Of a DNA stretch of 64,000 nucleotides, positions 54,153 through 61,678 are shown one piece after another (positions within the stretch are counted from its first letter, which is position 1; every line of letters starts with the position of its first letter). The DNA comes from Tunicatimonas pelagia (GTDB lineage Bacteria > Bacteroidota > Bacteroidia > Cytophagales > Cyclobacteriaceae): NCBI RefSeq assembly GCF_030506325.1, contig NZ_CP120683.1:6390501-6454500 (forward strand). Direction: 5' to 3'. The notes beneath the pieces were generated by a model, which saw nothing but the letters and a program-made list of their open reading frames with translations, did not search any database and had not been told where the DNA came from. The position numbers and the translations under genes are program-made.

Positions 54153-54956
54153 ATGAAGGGTAGAATCGCTATACTCGGAGGAGGAAACTTAGGAAAAGCC
54201 ATTGCTATCGGTTTGGCCAGCACCGAGCAGTACGAAGCTAATCATATTTTGGTAACCAAACGCCGAATGCACGGAGTAGAAGACCTGCAAAAGCTAGGTA
54301 TACAAACTACCAGTGATAACCGGGAAGCAGTGAAAGAATCTGAGCTGATTTTACTCTGTGTCCAGCCTAAGCAACTGGAGTACTTACTCATTGAAATTCG
54401 CGATGTGCTAGATCCCAAACAGCACGTATTGGTATCAACCATTACCGGAGTGAGCATTAGCGATATTGCTCGGCTAACACTGGAGGATTTTCCCATTATT
54501 CGGGCGATGCCCAACACCGCTATTGCCATCCGGGAATCGATGACTTGTTTAGCGGCGCAGAATACATCGGATGATTTGCTAAAGCAGGTACAGGCTATCT
54601 TTGATGTGATGGGTGCCACGCTGGTCATTGACGAAGAAATGATGGCGGCGGCTACTGTGCTGGGAGCCAGTGGTATTGCCTTTTGCCTGCGCTACATTCG
54701 GGCGGCGGCTCAGGGAGGTATCCAGATGGGGTTTCATGCCGAAGAAGCTCAAAAGATTGCCGTGCAGGTGTGCCGAGGAGCCGCTTCCCTCATTCTACAA
54801 AACGAGCAGCATCCTGAAACCGAAATTGACAAAGTAACCACTCCCCAGGGCTGCACCATTGCCGGACTCAACGAAATGGAGCACAACGGACTTAGCTCGG
54901 CGGTCATCAAAGGCATCATGACTTCCCATCGCCGGATCGGGAATATTACGGATTGA
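54153..54956 (+). CDS. proC: Pyrroline-5-carboxylate reductase
   Basis: 267 residues. Rossmann motif ILGGGNLGKAIAIGL, RAMPNTAIAI, and the ProC signature VTTPQGCTIAGLNEME near the end. It makes proline from pyrroline-5-carboxylate with NAD(P)H. In many Bacteroidota proC lies inside the arginine gene cluster, which fits argF'BEH downstream. Here an oppositely oriented gene separates it from argF'. Confidence 0.93.
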   Translation: MKGRIAILGGGNLGKAIAIGLASTEQYEANHILVTKRRMHGVEDLQKLGIQTTSDNREAVKESELILLCVQPKQLEYLLIEIRDVLDPKQHVLVSTITGVSISDIARLTLEDFPIIRAMPNTAIAIRESMTCLAAQNTSDDLLKQVQAIFDVMGATLVIDEEMMAAATVLGASGIAFCLRYIRAAAQGGIQMGFHAEEAQKIAVQVCRGAASLILQNEQHPETEIDKVTTPQGCTIAGLNEMEHNGLSSAVIKGIMTSHRRIGNITD

Positions 54957-55018
54957 TTTTAATGAGTAATGACTGGTGAATAATGACTAAAACTCAACAG
55001 TCACTATTTAACGGCCCC

Positions 55019-56311
55019 CTACGCATTTGCTATTTCTTTTAGGGAGGTGACCAACTGATCTAGCTCATCTAGTGAAGTGTACAGGTGAGGAGTTACCCGA
55101 ATGCCCCGCACCGCTTCGTTGTTGATTGCTACTGTAAAGATGTTGTAGTCATCCATCAATTGTTCAGCCAATTCGTCAGGACTCAGCGAAACAACGCCCA
55201 CATTGGTAATCCCGCTGGAGCGTTCTTCTTCCCAGGGGGTGTTGATAATTATCCTGGGCGTATCTTTCAATTTTTCCGTCCAGTACTGCTTAAGGTAGCG
55301 AAGCCGGGCTTGCTTACGGTGGACTCCAATTGTATCCTGAAACTTGAGTGCATCCAAAATCGAGAGTTGTCCGGTGACGGGTAGGGTGCCGTGATGCTCA
55401 AACTTACGGATATCGTCGTTGGGATACGTGTCATCACCCAGCAGTGGCCATACTTTGGCGATTTTCTCTTTTTTCACAAACAGCATTCCGTTCCCTAGCG
55501 GGGCACCTACCCACTTGTGCAGGCTAGTTCCCCAGTAATCGCAATCCAGATCACGAATTTTGAAATCCAGTTGCCCCAGCGCGTGCGCCGAGTCGCAGAT
55601 GACTTCCACTCCGTGGGAGTGGGCCATATCGCAAATCTTGCGTACCGGAAGTACTTGTCCGGTGATATTAATCAAATGCGTCACCAGCATTACCTTAGTT
55701 CGCGGAGTGATCGCCTGTTCAAAAGCAGTTACAATTTCTTGGTCATTTTTTGGGTGTAGTGGCAGAGAAATCACCCGGTTCACAATTTTATCTCGTCGTG
55801 CTCGCTGGTTAAAAGCCGCCAGCATACTGCCGTAGTCCTGGTTGGTCATAATCGCCTCGTCGCCCGGAGCGAGATCCAATCCCAGAATTACCGTGTCTAG
55901 GGCTTCAGTAGTGTTTCGGCAAATCACCATCTCATCAACGGAGCAACCCGCAAAATCAGCGAGAGCTTGCCGCACTTTGAGGCGATCATCCCACTGATGG
56001 GTTCGCATGTAGTAGGAGGGAGTCTCGTTCACCCGTTGAATGTGCTGCCACTGAGCCTCCAGCACTGGCCAAGCGGCTAGGCTGTAGTACCCATTTTCCA
56101 GATTGATAAAGTCATCAGAAACCCGATAGGCTTTAGCTACTTCCTGCCAGTAAGCTTCATCGCGGGCAATATCTTGGTTAGATCGTTGCTTTTGATTACT
56201 GAGGTAGGCGAGGAGCTGATTCCATTCTGAGGTAGAAAGTGAGCTGAATGCCAGCGGTGAGACACTTAAAGTACCAAACTGTTGTAAAAAAGAGCGACGA
56301 CTATTTTCCAT
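55019..56311 (-). CDS. Class V aminotransferase-fold PLP enzyme with export-type leader
   Basis: 430 residues. Residues 1-24 (NSRRSFLQQFGTLSVSPLAF) form a Tat-like leader. The body is a PLP fold type I of the cysteine desulfurase/isopenicillin N epimerase branch: NTTEALDTVILGLDL, THLINITGQVLPVRKI, ICDSAHALGQLDF with the PLP-Asp, and the Schiff-base Lys266 in TSLHKWVGAPLGNG. The substrate is unknown; epimerase, lyase or transaminase activity are all possible. It is transcribed opposite to the arginine genes and is not part of that operon. Confidence 0.82.
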   Translation of the reverse strand: MENSRRSFLQQFGTLSVSPLAFSSLSTSEWNQLLAYLSNQKQRSNQDIARDEAYWQEVAKAYRVSDDFINLENGYYSLAAWPVLEAQWQHIQRVNETPSYYMRTHQWDDRLKVRQALADFAGCSVDEMVICRNTTEALDTVILGLDLAPGDEAIMTNQDYGSMLAAFNQRARRDKIVNRVISLPLHPKNDQEIVTAFEQAITPRTKVMLVTHLINITGQVLPVRKICDMAHSHGVEVICDSAHALGQLDFKIRDLDCDYWGTSLHKWVGAPLGNGMLFVKKEKIAKVWPLLGDDTYPNDDIRKFEHHGTLPVTGQLSILDALKFQDTIGVHRKQARLRYLKQYWTEKLKDTPRIIINTPWEEERSSGITNVGVVSLSPDELAEQLMDDYNIFTVAINNEAVRGIRVTPHLYTSLDELDQLVTSLKEIANA

Positions 56312-56432
56312 TCTATGCGTAGTAGTGTAATTTCAAGGCGATTTTTTGTTAGGCGATTACACCAAGAGCCAGTTAGGCATTTGAAGGAGTAATCCCGTTC
56401 AAACTACCAAATCTACCGTATAAAGCCAACCT

Positions 56433-57380
56433 ATGAAACACTTTACATCCGTCCAAGATATTTCCGACTGGTCAGTCCTGTGGGAAAAAGTAAAACAAAT
56501 AAAGCAAGCACCGCAGGGAAGAAAAACACTCGGGCAAGGCAAAGCCATGTGCCTGATCTTCCTGAATTCTAGTTTACGAACTCGCCTCAGTACCCAACGA
56601 GCCGCGATGAATATTGGACTGGATACGGTGGTGTTTGATATCAATCAGGGAGGCTGGCAACTGGAAATGGCTGACGGAGTGGTGATGAGCGGTTCCAAAG
56701 CTGAGCATGTGAAAGAAGCCGCGGCCGTAATTGGTTCTTACTACGATGTGATTGGCATCCGAGCGTTTGCCCAACTCCAAGATCGGGCGGAAGATTATCA
56801 GGAAACTATCATTCAGCAGTTTAAAAAGTACGCCGGGGTACCTATTATCAGTTTGGAGTCGTCGGTGCGTCATCCACTTCAATCCCTTACCGACTTGATT
56901 ACCATTGAAGAATACAAGAAGACAGAACGACCGAAAGTAGTGCTAAGTTGGGCACCGCATCCTCGCGCGTTGCCCCAGGCCGTAGCCAATTCCTTTTTAG
57001 AGTGGATGAAAACGACCGATTACGAGGTGGTGCTGACTCACCCCGAAGGATACGATTTGGCCGAGGAATTTACGCAAGGTATTACTTCAACTAACAATCA
57101 AAGTGAAGCACTGCAAAATGCTGATTTCGTGTATGTTAAAAACTGGTCATCATACCAAGATTACGGAAAAATAGTAAGAGCTGATGACGAGTGGATGATT
57201 ACCGATGAAAAGATGAAATTAACCAACGATGCCCATTTTATGCATTGCCTACCCGTGCGCCGTAATGTGGTAGTGGCCGACGGAGTAATTGATAGTCCCA
57301 ACAGTTTGGTGATTCCTCAGGCAGCCCATCGAGTAACAGCAGCGCAAACAGTTTTAGAATTAATGCTAGATCATGCCTAA
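56433..57380 (+). CDS. argF': N-acylornithine carbamoyltransferase
   Basis: 315 residues of the transcarbamylase family. Carbamoyl-phosphate site SSLRTRLSTQ; HPLQSLTDLITI, the HPLQ motif; and MHCLPVRRNVVVADGV, where acylornithine enzymes have HCLPVRR. This is the Bacteroidota variant that carbamoylates N-acetyl- or N-succinyl-ornithine rather than ornithine. The residue reported to decide between the two acyl groups appears to be Ala90 (in SKAEHVKEA) by my alignment. Its stop overlaps the argB start by eight bases. Confidence 0.93.
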   Translation: MKHFTSVQDISDWSVLWEKVKQIKQAPQGRKTLGQGKAMCLIFLNSSLRTRLSTQRAAMNIGLDTVVFDINQGGWQLEMADGVVMSGSKAEHVKEAAAVIGSYYDVIGIRAFAQLQDRAEDYQETIIQQFKKYAGVPIISLESSVRHPLQSLTDLITIEEYKKTERPKVVLSWAPHPRALPQAVANSFLEWMKTTDYEVVLTHPEGYDLAEEFTQGITSTNNQSEALQNADFVYVKNWSSYQDYGKIVRADDEWMITDEKMKLTNDAHFMHCLPVRRNVVVADGVIDSPNSLVIPQAAHRVTAAQTVLELMLDHA

Positions 57381-58176
57381 GCTCAGTATTGTAAAAATCG
57401 GCGGAAAAGTCATTGACGACTTGCAGTCACTATCCGAATTTCTAACTGGATTCTCCCTGATAACCGGGCCTAAGATTTTGGTGCATGGAGGTGGTGCGAG
57501 TGCCAGCAGGCTAGCCGAGCAAATGGGAATTCCGGTGCAGATGGTGGACGGTCGGCGCATTACTGATGCTAATATGCTAAAGGTCGTGGTGATGATATAC
57601 GCCGGATGGGTAAACAAGCAAATTGTAGCGATGCTACAAGCCAGGAAAACCGATGCGCTGGGGTTAACCGGAGCGGATCAGAATATCATTCGTTCGATAA
57701 AGCGTCCGGCTCAGCCGATAGACTTCGGGTTTGTAGGAGATGTAAAGCAGGTAGATGCGGATAGATTAAGTAAGTTGCTTAACGAGGGCACCACCCCGGT
57801 AGTAGCCCCAATTACCCACGATGGTAGCGGAAGTTTACTGAATACCAATGCCGATACCATCGCTACCGAACTGGCTATTGCCTTGACTAAGCAGTATGAT
57901 GTACGGTTAGCCTTTTGTTTTGAAAAGAAAGGAGTGCTAGCCAATGTAGAAGATGATAATTCAGTGATGCCTTCCATCTCCCAGAGTGAGTATGGTAAAA
58001 TGAAGAAGCAAGGGCAAGTCCATTCGGGAATGATTCCTAAACTGGATAATGCCTACCGAGCCATCAATAGAGGGGTAGCCACGGTAAAAATTATGCACCA
58101 CAGTGATATTCATCGCTGGCAGCCTGACGTATCCGCCGAAAAACGTAACTTTGGAACAAGCTTAAACAATGAGTAA
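57373..58176 (+). CDS. argB: Acetylglutamate kinase family protein
   Basis: 267 residues of the amino-acid kinase fold: KIGGKVIDD at the N-terminus, LVHGGGASASRLAEQMGI, VDGRRITDANMLKVV and LLNTNADTIATELAIAL, then KLDNAYRAINRGVATVKI at the end. Phosphorylates N-acylglutamate, the second step of acylated arginine synthesis. Overlaps argF' by eight bases. It lacks the N-terminal helix that makes some enzymes arginine-sensitive. Confidence 0.93.
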   Translation: MPKLSIVKIGGKVIDDLQSLSEFLTGFSLITGPKILVHGGGASASRLAEQMGIPVQMVDGRRITDANMLKVVVMIYAGWVNKQIVAMLQARKTDALGLTGADQNIIRSIKRPAQPIDFGFVGDVKQVDADRLSKLLNEGTTPVVAPITHDGSGSLLNTNADTIATELAIALTKQYDVRLAFCFEKKGVLANVEDDNSVMPSISQSEYGKMKKQGQVHSGMIPKLDNAYRAINRGVATVKIMHHSDIHRWQPDVSAEKRNFGTSLNNE

Positions 58177-58374
58177 TGAACAATTGATAGTGGATAATGG
58201 AAAACGGAAGTAGGAAGCAATGAGCCATGAACAAAATAAGCGGGGAGCTGGGGGCAGGGAGCGAGAAGTAAAATGTAAGTAGCTCTAACACCAAACGCCC
58301 GGCTCCACGCCCTCAGCCCCCTGCTAAAAGAATAATCAACAATTGAGCAATTGGACACTTCAAACTTCTCAACC

Positions 58375-58416
58375 TGTGGACTATGGACTATGGACTATGG
58401 ACTGTGGACTGTGGAC
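58375..58416 (+). repeat. Heptamer tandem repeat, six copies of T(A/G)TGGAC
   Basis: Six contiguous 7-base units in the gap between argB and argE (58177-58458). Units 2-4 are TATGGAC; units 1, 5 and 6 are TGTGGAC. The gap also contains words like AATGAGTAATGAACAATTGA. Copy number could vary by slippage; no gene is seen. Confidence 0.8.
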
Positions 58417-58458
58417 TAAAAAACAATCAACAATTTAGCTATCCAACAATCAACAGAT

Positions 58459-59550
58459 ATGAACGAAACAACAACACCCACCCAAGCCGCAGTACAATTG
58501 CTGCAAGAACTTGTCGCCACCCAATCGTTTAGCCGGGAGGAAGAAAAAACGGCAGACATTATTACTCAGCGTCTGGAGCAGGAAGGAAAGGAAGTACACC
58601 GACTGAAAAACAACGTGTGGGTACGTTCCCAAGATTTTCGGGACGACTGGCCTACTTTGTTACTAAATTCTCATCACGATACGGTAAAACCGGGAGATTC
58701 CTGGACACGCGATCCTTTTGACTCCAGTATCGAGACGGTTGACGGTGAAGAAACGCTCTACGGGCTAGGTTCCAACGATGCCGGAGGCTGTCTAGTAGCA
58801 TTGTTACAGGCATTTCTTCACATGGACGAAGTAGCTGACCGGGGATTTAATTTGATCTTTGCTGCGTCAGCCGAGGAGGAGATTTCGGGTGAAAGTGGAA
58901 TTTCGGCTCTGCTTCCCAAACTAGGAAAAATTGACGTAGGCATAGTAGGTGAGCCGACCCGAATGAGGATGGCGGTAGCTGAAAAAGGGTTGTTGGTACT
59001 CGACTGCACTGCAACCGGTATAACTGGTCACGCCGCACGCCATGAGGGGGTAAATGCTATTTACGAAGCCTTACAGGATATCCGTTGGATTAAGAATTTT
59101 CGCTTCACTGATAAATCGGATCTACTAGGTGAAACCACCGCTGCTGTCACGCAAATCAATGCTGGAATTCAGCATAATATCGTCCCCGATAAATGCACCT
59201 TTGTGGTAGACATTCGCACTAACGAACTGTACACCAATGAGCAGGTGCTGGAAATATTTGAGCATAATTTGCTATCGGATATTAAAGCCCGTTCGCTGCG
59301 GTTGCAGTCATCTTCTTTATCCAAAGACCACCCTTTAGTACAACGAGGTATGGAGTTAGGTTGGGAGTACTACGGTTCACCTACACTATCTGATCAGGCA
59401 CTGTGTCGAGATTTTTCTACGCTGAAGCTAGGTCCCGGTAGTTCCGGACGCTCCCATACAGCGGATGAATACATTCGAGTATCGGAAATTCAGGAAGGAA
59501 TTGAAAAATATATTCAGTTGCTTACTGGACTTAAGCTAGAAAAAGACTAA
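58459..59550 (+). CDS. argE: M20-family N-acylornithine/N-acylcitrulline deacylase
   Basis: 363 residues of the M20 metallopeptidase fold: LLNSHHDTVKPGDSWTRDPF (metal His and Asp), GSNDAGGCLVALL with bridging Asp, AASAEEEISGESGI with the catalytic Glu pair, VGEPTRMRMAVAEKG, and SGRSHTADEYIRVSEI with the last His. Next to argF' the natural substrate is N-acylcitrulline, from which it frees citrulline. It follows argB after 282 bases of repeat-rich DNA. Confidence 0.9.
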   Translation: MNETTTPTQAAVQLLQELVATQSFSREEEKTADIITQRLEQEGKEVHRLKNNVWVRSQDFRDDWPTLLLNSHHDTVKPGDSWTRDPFDSSIETVDGEETLYGLGSNDAGGCLVALLQAFLHMDEVADRGFNLIFAASAEEEISGESGISALLPKLGKIDVGIVGEPTRMRMAVAEKGLLVLDCTATGITGHAARHEGVNAIYEALQDIRWIKNFRFTDKSDLLGETTAAVTQINAGIQHNIVPDKCTFVVDIRTNELYTNEQVLEIFEHNLLSDIKARSLRLQSSSLSKDHPLVQRGMELGWEYYGSPTLSDQALCRDFSTLKLGPGSSGRSHTADEYIRVSEIQEGIEKYIQLLTGLKLEKD

Positions 59551-59631
59551 TTTGGTATTCGTATAGACAATTGAATCATTTCTGCCTTTCCCTTGCTTTA
59601 ATATTTCTTCATCTCTTTACCGTCCAAGCCT

Positions 59632-60972
59632 GTGAAACTCTGGCAGAAAACTACTACGTCTATTGACAAGCGCATTGAGCGTTTTACCATTGGTCAAGAT
59701 GCCGTTCTTGATTTAGTACTCGCCCCCTACGATGTGTTGGGAACACTGGCGCATATTACCATGCTACAAGAAGTTGGGCTACTGAAAAAGAAAGAGCTGA
59801 ATAAGCTCTGCCCGGTGTTGCAGCAGCTATACCGACAAATTCAGGGGGAGGGGTTTACCATTGATGATGGAGTAGAAGATATACACTCGCAAGTGGAGAT
59901 GCTACTGACCCGGGAGTTGGGAGAGATCGGTAAGAAAGTACACAGTGGTCGTTCCCGTAATGATCAGGTATTGGTAGACCTGCGCTTGTACTTCCGCGAT
60001 GAATTACAACAAGCAGTATCGGGGGTACAGGCACTATTCGAGCGTTTGCAGGGATTGAGTGAACAGCATCAGGATGTACTACTTCCGGGTTATACGCACA
60101 CTCAAGTAGCTATGCCTTCTTCTTTTGGCTTATGGTTTGGTGCCTACGCCGAAAGTTTGGCGGACGATATGCTAATGTTATTGGCGGCTTACCGTCTGGT
60201 AAATCAAAATCCGCTGGGCTCGGCAGCCGGTTACGGTTCGTCCTTTCCACTCAATCGCCAGATGACTACGGATTTGCTGGGTTTTGATACGCTAAACTAT
60301 AACTCAGTGTACGCCCAAATGGGACGAGGTAAAACCGAACGGATAGTAGCCTTTGCTATTTCTACGGTAGCAGCAACCGTAGGAAAAATGGCGGATGATA
60401 TTTGCTGGTACGTGAGTCAGAATTTTCAGTTTATCCGTTTTCCCGACCACCTGACTACCGGTTCATCGATTATGCCCCATAAGAAAAATCCGGATGTGTT
60501 TGAACTGATCCGAGCCAAGTGTAACCAATTACAGGGGTTATCCAACCAGATTACTTTAGTCAACACTAACATGATTTCGGGCTATCATCGCGACTGGCAA
60601 ATTCTGAAAGAAGGGCTATTTCCGGCTTTTGGGCAATTGAAAGACTGTTTAGCGATTCTGGACTATGCTCTTCAGCATATCTCGGTTAACGAAGATATTT
60701 TGGAGGACGAACGCTATCGGTACTTGTTTACGGTTGAGCGAGTCAACGAAAAAGTGCTAGCGGGAAAACCTTTCCGGGACGCTTATCAGGAAGTAGGTCG
60801 GGAAATTGCTGACAATACCTACGAACCACCCACCGAGATTAATCACACCCACGAAGGAAGCATTGGTAACTTGCAAAACGATGCCATTGCTGAGAAATTT
60901 CAGAGTGTACTCCAGCAGTTCAATTTTGATCAGGCGCAACGAGCCATTGAAAAACTGTTAAAGAATCGCTAA
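59632..60972 (+). CDS. argH: Argininosuccinate lyase
   Basis: 446 residues of the fumarase/ASL superfamily. VHSGRSRNDQVLVDLRLY (active-site His region), LPGYTHTQVAMPSSFGLWF and the family signature GSSIMPHKKNPDVFELIR with the catalytic Ser. Splits argininosuccinate into arginine and fumarate. The start is a GTG at 59632 (KLWQKTTTSIDKRIERFT follows). Last gene of the cluster; argG, argC and argD are not in the window. Confidence 0.95.
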   Translation: MKLWQKTTTSIDKRIERFTIGQDAVLDLVLAPYDVLGTLAHITMLQEVGLLKKKELNKLCPVLQQLYRQIQGEGFTIDDGVEDIHSQVEMLLTRELGEIGKKVHSGRSRNDQVLVDLRLYFRDELQQAVSGVQALFERLQGLSEQHQDVLLPGYTHTQVAMPSSFGLWFGAYAESLADDMLMLLAAYRLVNQNPLGSAAGYGSSFPLNRQMTTDLLGFDTLNYNSVYAQMGRGKTERIVAFAISTVAATVGKMADDICWYVSQNFQFIRFPDHLTTGSSIMPHKKNPDVFELIRAKCNQLQGLSNQITLVNTNMISGYHRDWQILKEGLFPAFGQLKDCLAILDYALQHISVNEDILEDERYRYLFTVERVNEKVLAGKPFRDAYQEVGREIADNTYEPPTEINHTHEGSIGNLQNDAIAEKFQSVLQQFNFDQAQRAIEKLLKNR

Positions 60973-61328
60973 GAAAAAGTAGTATTACTTCAGTAGCTAT
61001 TTTCACTAGTTGCATGTAGTCAGTTAGCCGGAAGCAGACTAATATTTACTTTGCATTTTAGTGTTTATTTTTTATTGTTTTCGACTTCTTTCCAAAAGAT
61101 AGTTATATCTTATTTTCTGATAATCTTACACAGCTAAGAGGATTTTGATTATTACCCAGAAAAACTGGGCTCCATTCCCTTTCTTGCCTATCAATTAAAC
61201 ACACACCTGTAGTTCCGTCAGATAAAAGCTTACTGATGTAGGCCCAAGTACGGCAATACCCATTTTCACTTTATTTCTAATTATTACAAACCAAACAGTT
61301 AATATTCTAAATTTTAATCATTAATATT
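60973..61328. other. Intergenic region upstream of the small protein/kinase pair
   Basis: About 355 AT-rich bases without a supportable gene or a clear promoter box. It separates the arginine cluster from a new transcription unit at 61329. Confidence 0.5.
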
Positions 61329-61676
61329 ATGTCGAAAGTAAGGATTTACGTAAGTCGCGACCCAAATACGGGTGAATTGCATCTTCGAGACAGTGAAGGC
61401 CACGAAGGTAACGGGAGCATTGTTACAGAAGTACACCACGGAGATGAAGTAGAGTGGGTGTTAGGTGAAGGAATTGACGAGATTACCGGTATCTGTCCAG
61501 CCAGTGGTAGTCAGAATATTTTCCAAGGTGAAGTGAGAAAAAATGGTAACGGCAACTGGAAAGGAACCGTCAATGAGTGTGCCGAGGGTAGCGAAGAGTA
61601 TGTGATTGAGTATGTGACAGAAGGTAAGACTGCTCGGTCAAGTAATCCCCAACTAGATGTGAAACCACCTAGGTAA
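61329..61676 (+). CDS. Small acidic beta-rich protein paired with a sensor kinase
   Basis: 115 residues, no signal peptide or membrane helix. Predominantly beta-like and acidic: SKVRIYVSRDPNTGELHLRD, IVTEVHHGDEVEWVLGE, ITGICPASGS, NGNWKGTVNECAEGSEEY. The order VHHGDEVEW followed by a strand and ...YVIEYVTE resembles the edge of a cupredoxin- or Ig-like sandwich, but no metal-ligand set is complete. Two Cys (ICPAS, NECAE) are present. It ends two bases before the ATG of a TPR sensor kinase, so the two are surely co-translated; it may be its ligand, inhibitor or target. Confidence 0.65.
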   Translation: MSKVRIYVSRDPNTGELHLRDSEGHEGNGSIVTEVHHGDEVEWVLGEGIDEITGICPASGSQNIFQGEVRKNGNGNWKGTVNECAEGSEEYVIEYVTEGKTARSSNPQLDVKPPR

Positions 61677-61678
61677 TA

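Noticed and set aside
58091-58358. Minus-strand frames in the argB-argE gap
   Set aside because: They consist of low-complexity translations of repeat-like DNA and overlap the 3' end of argB.
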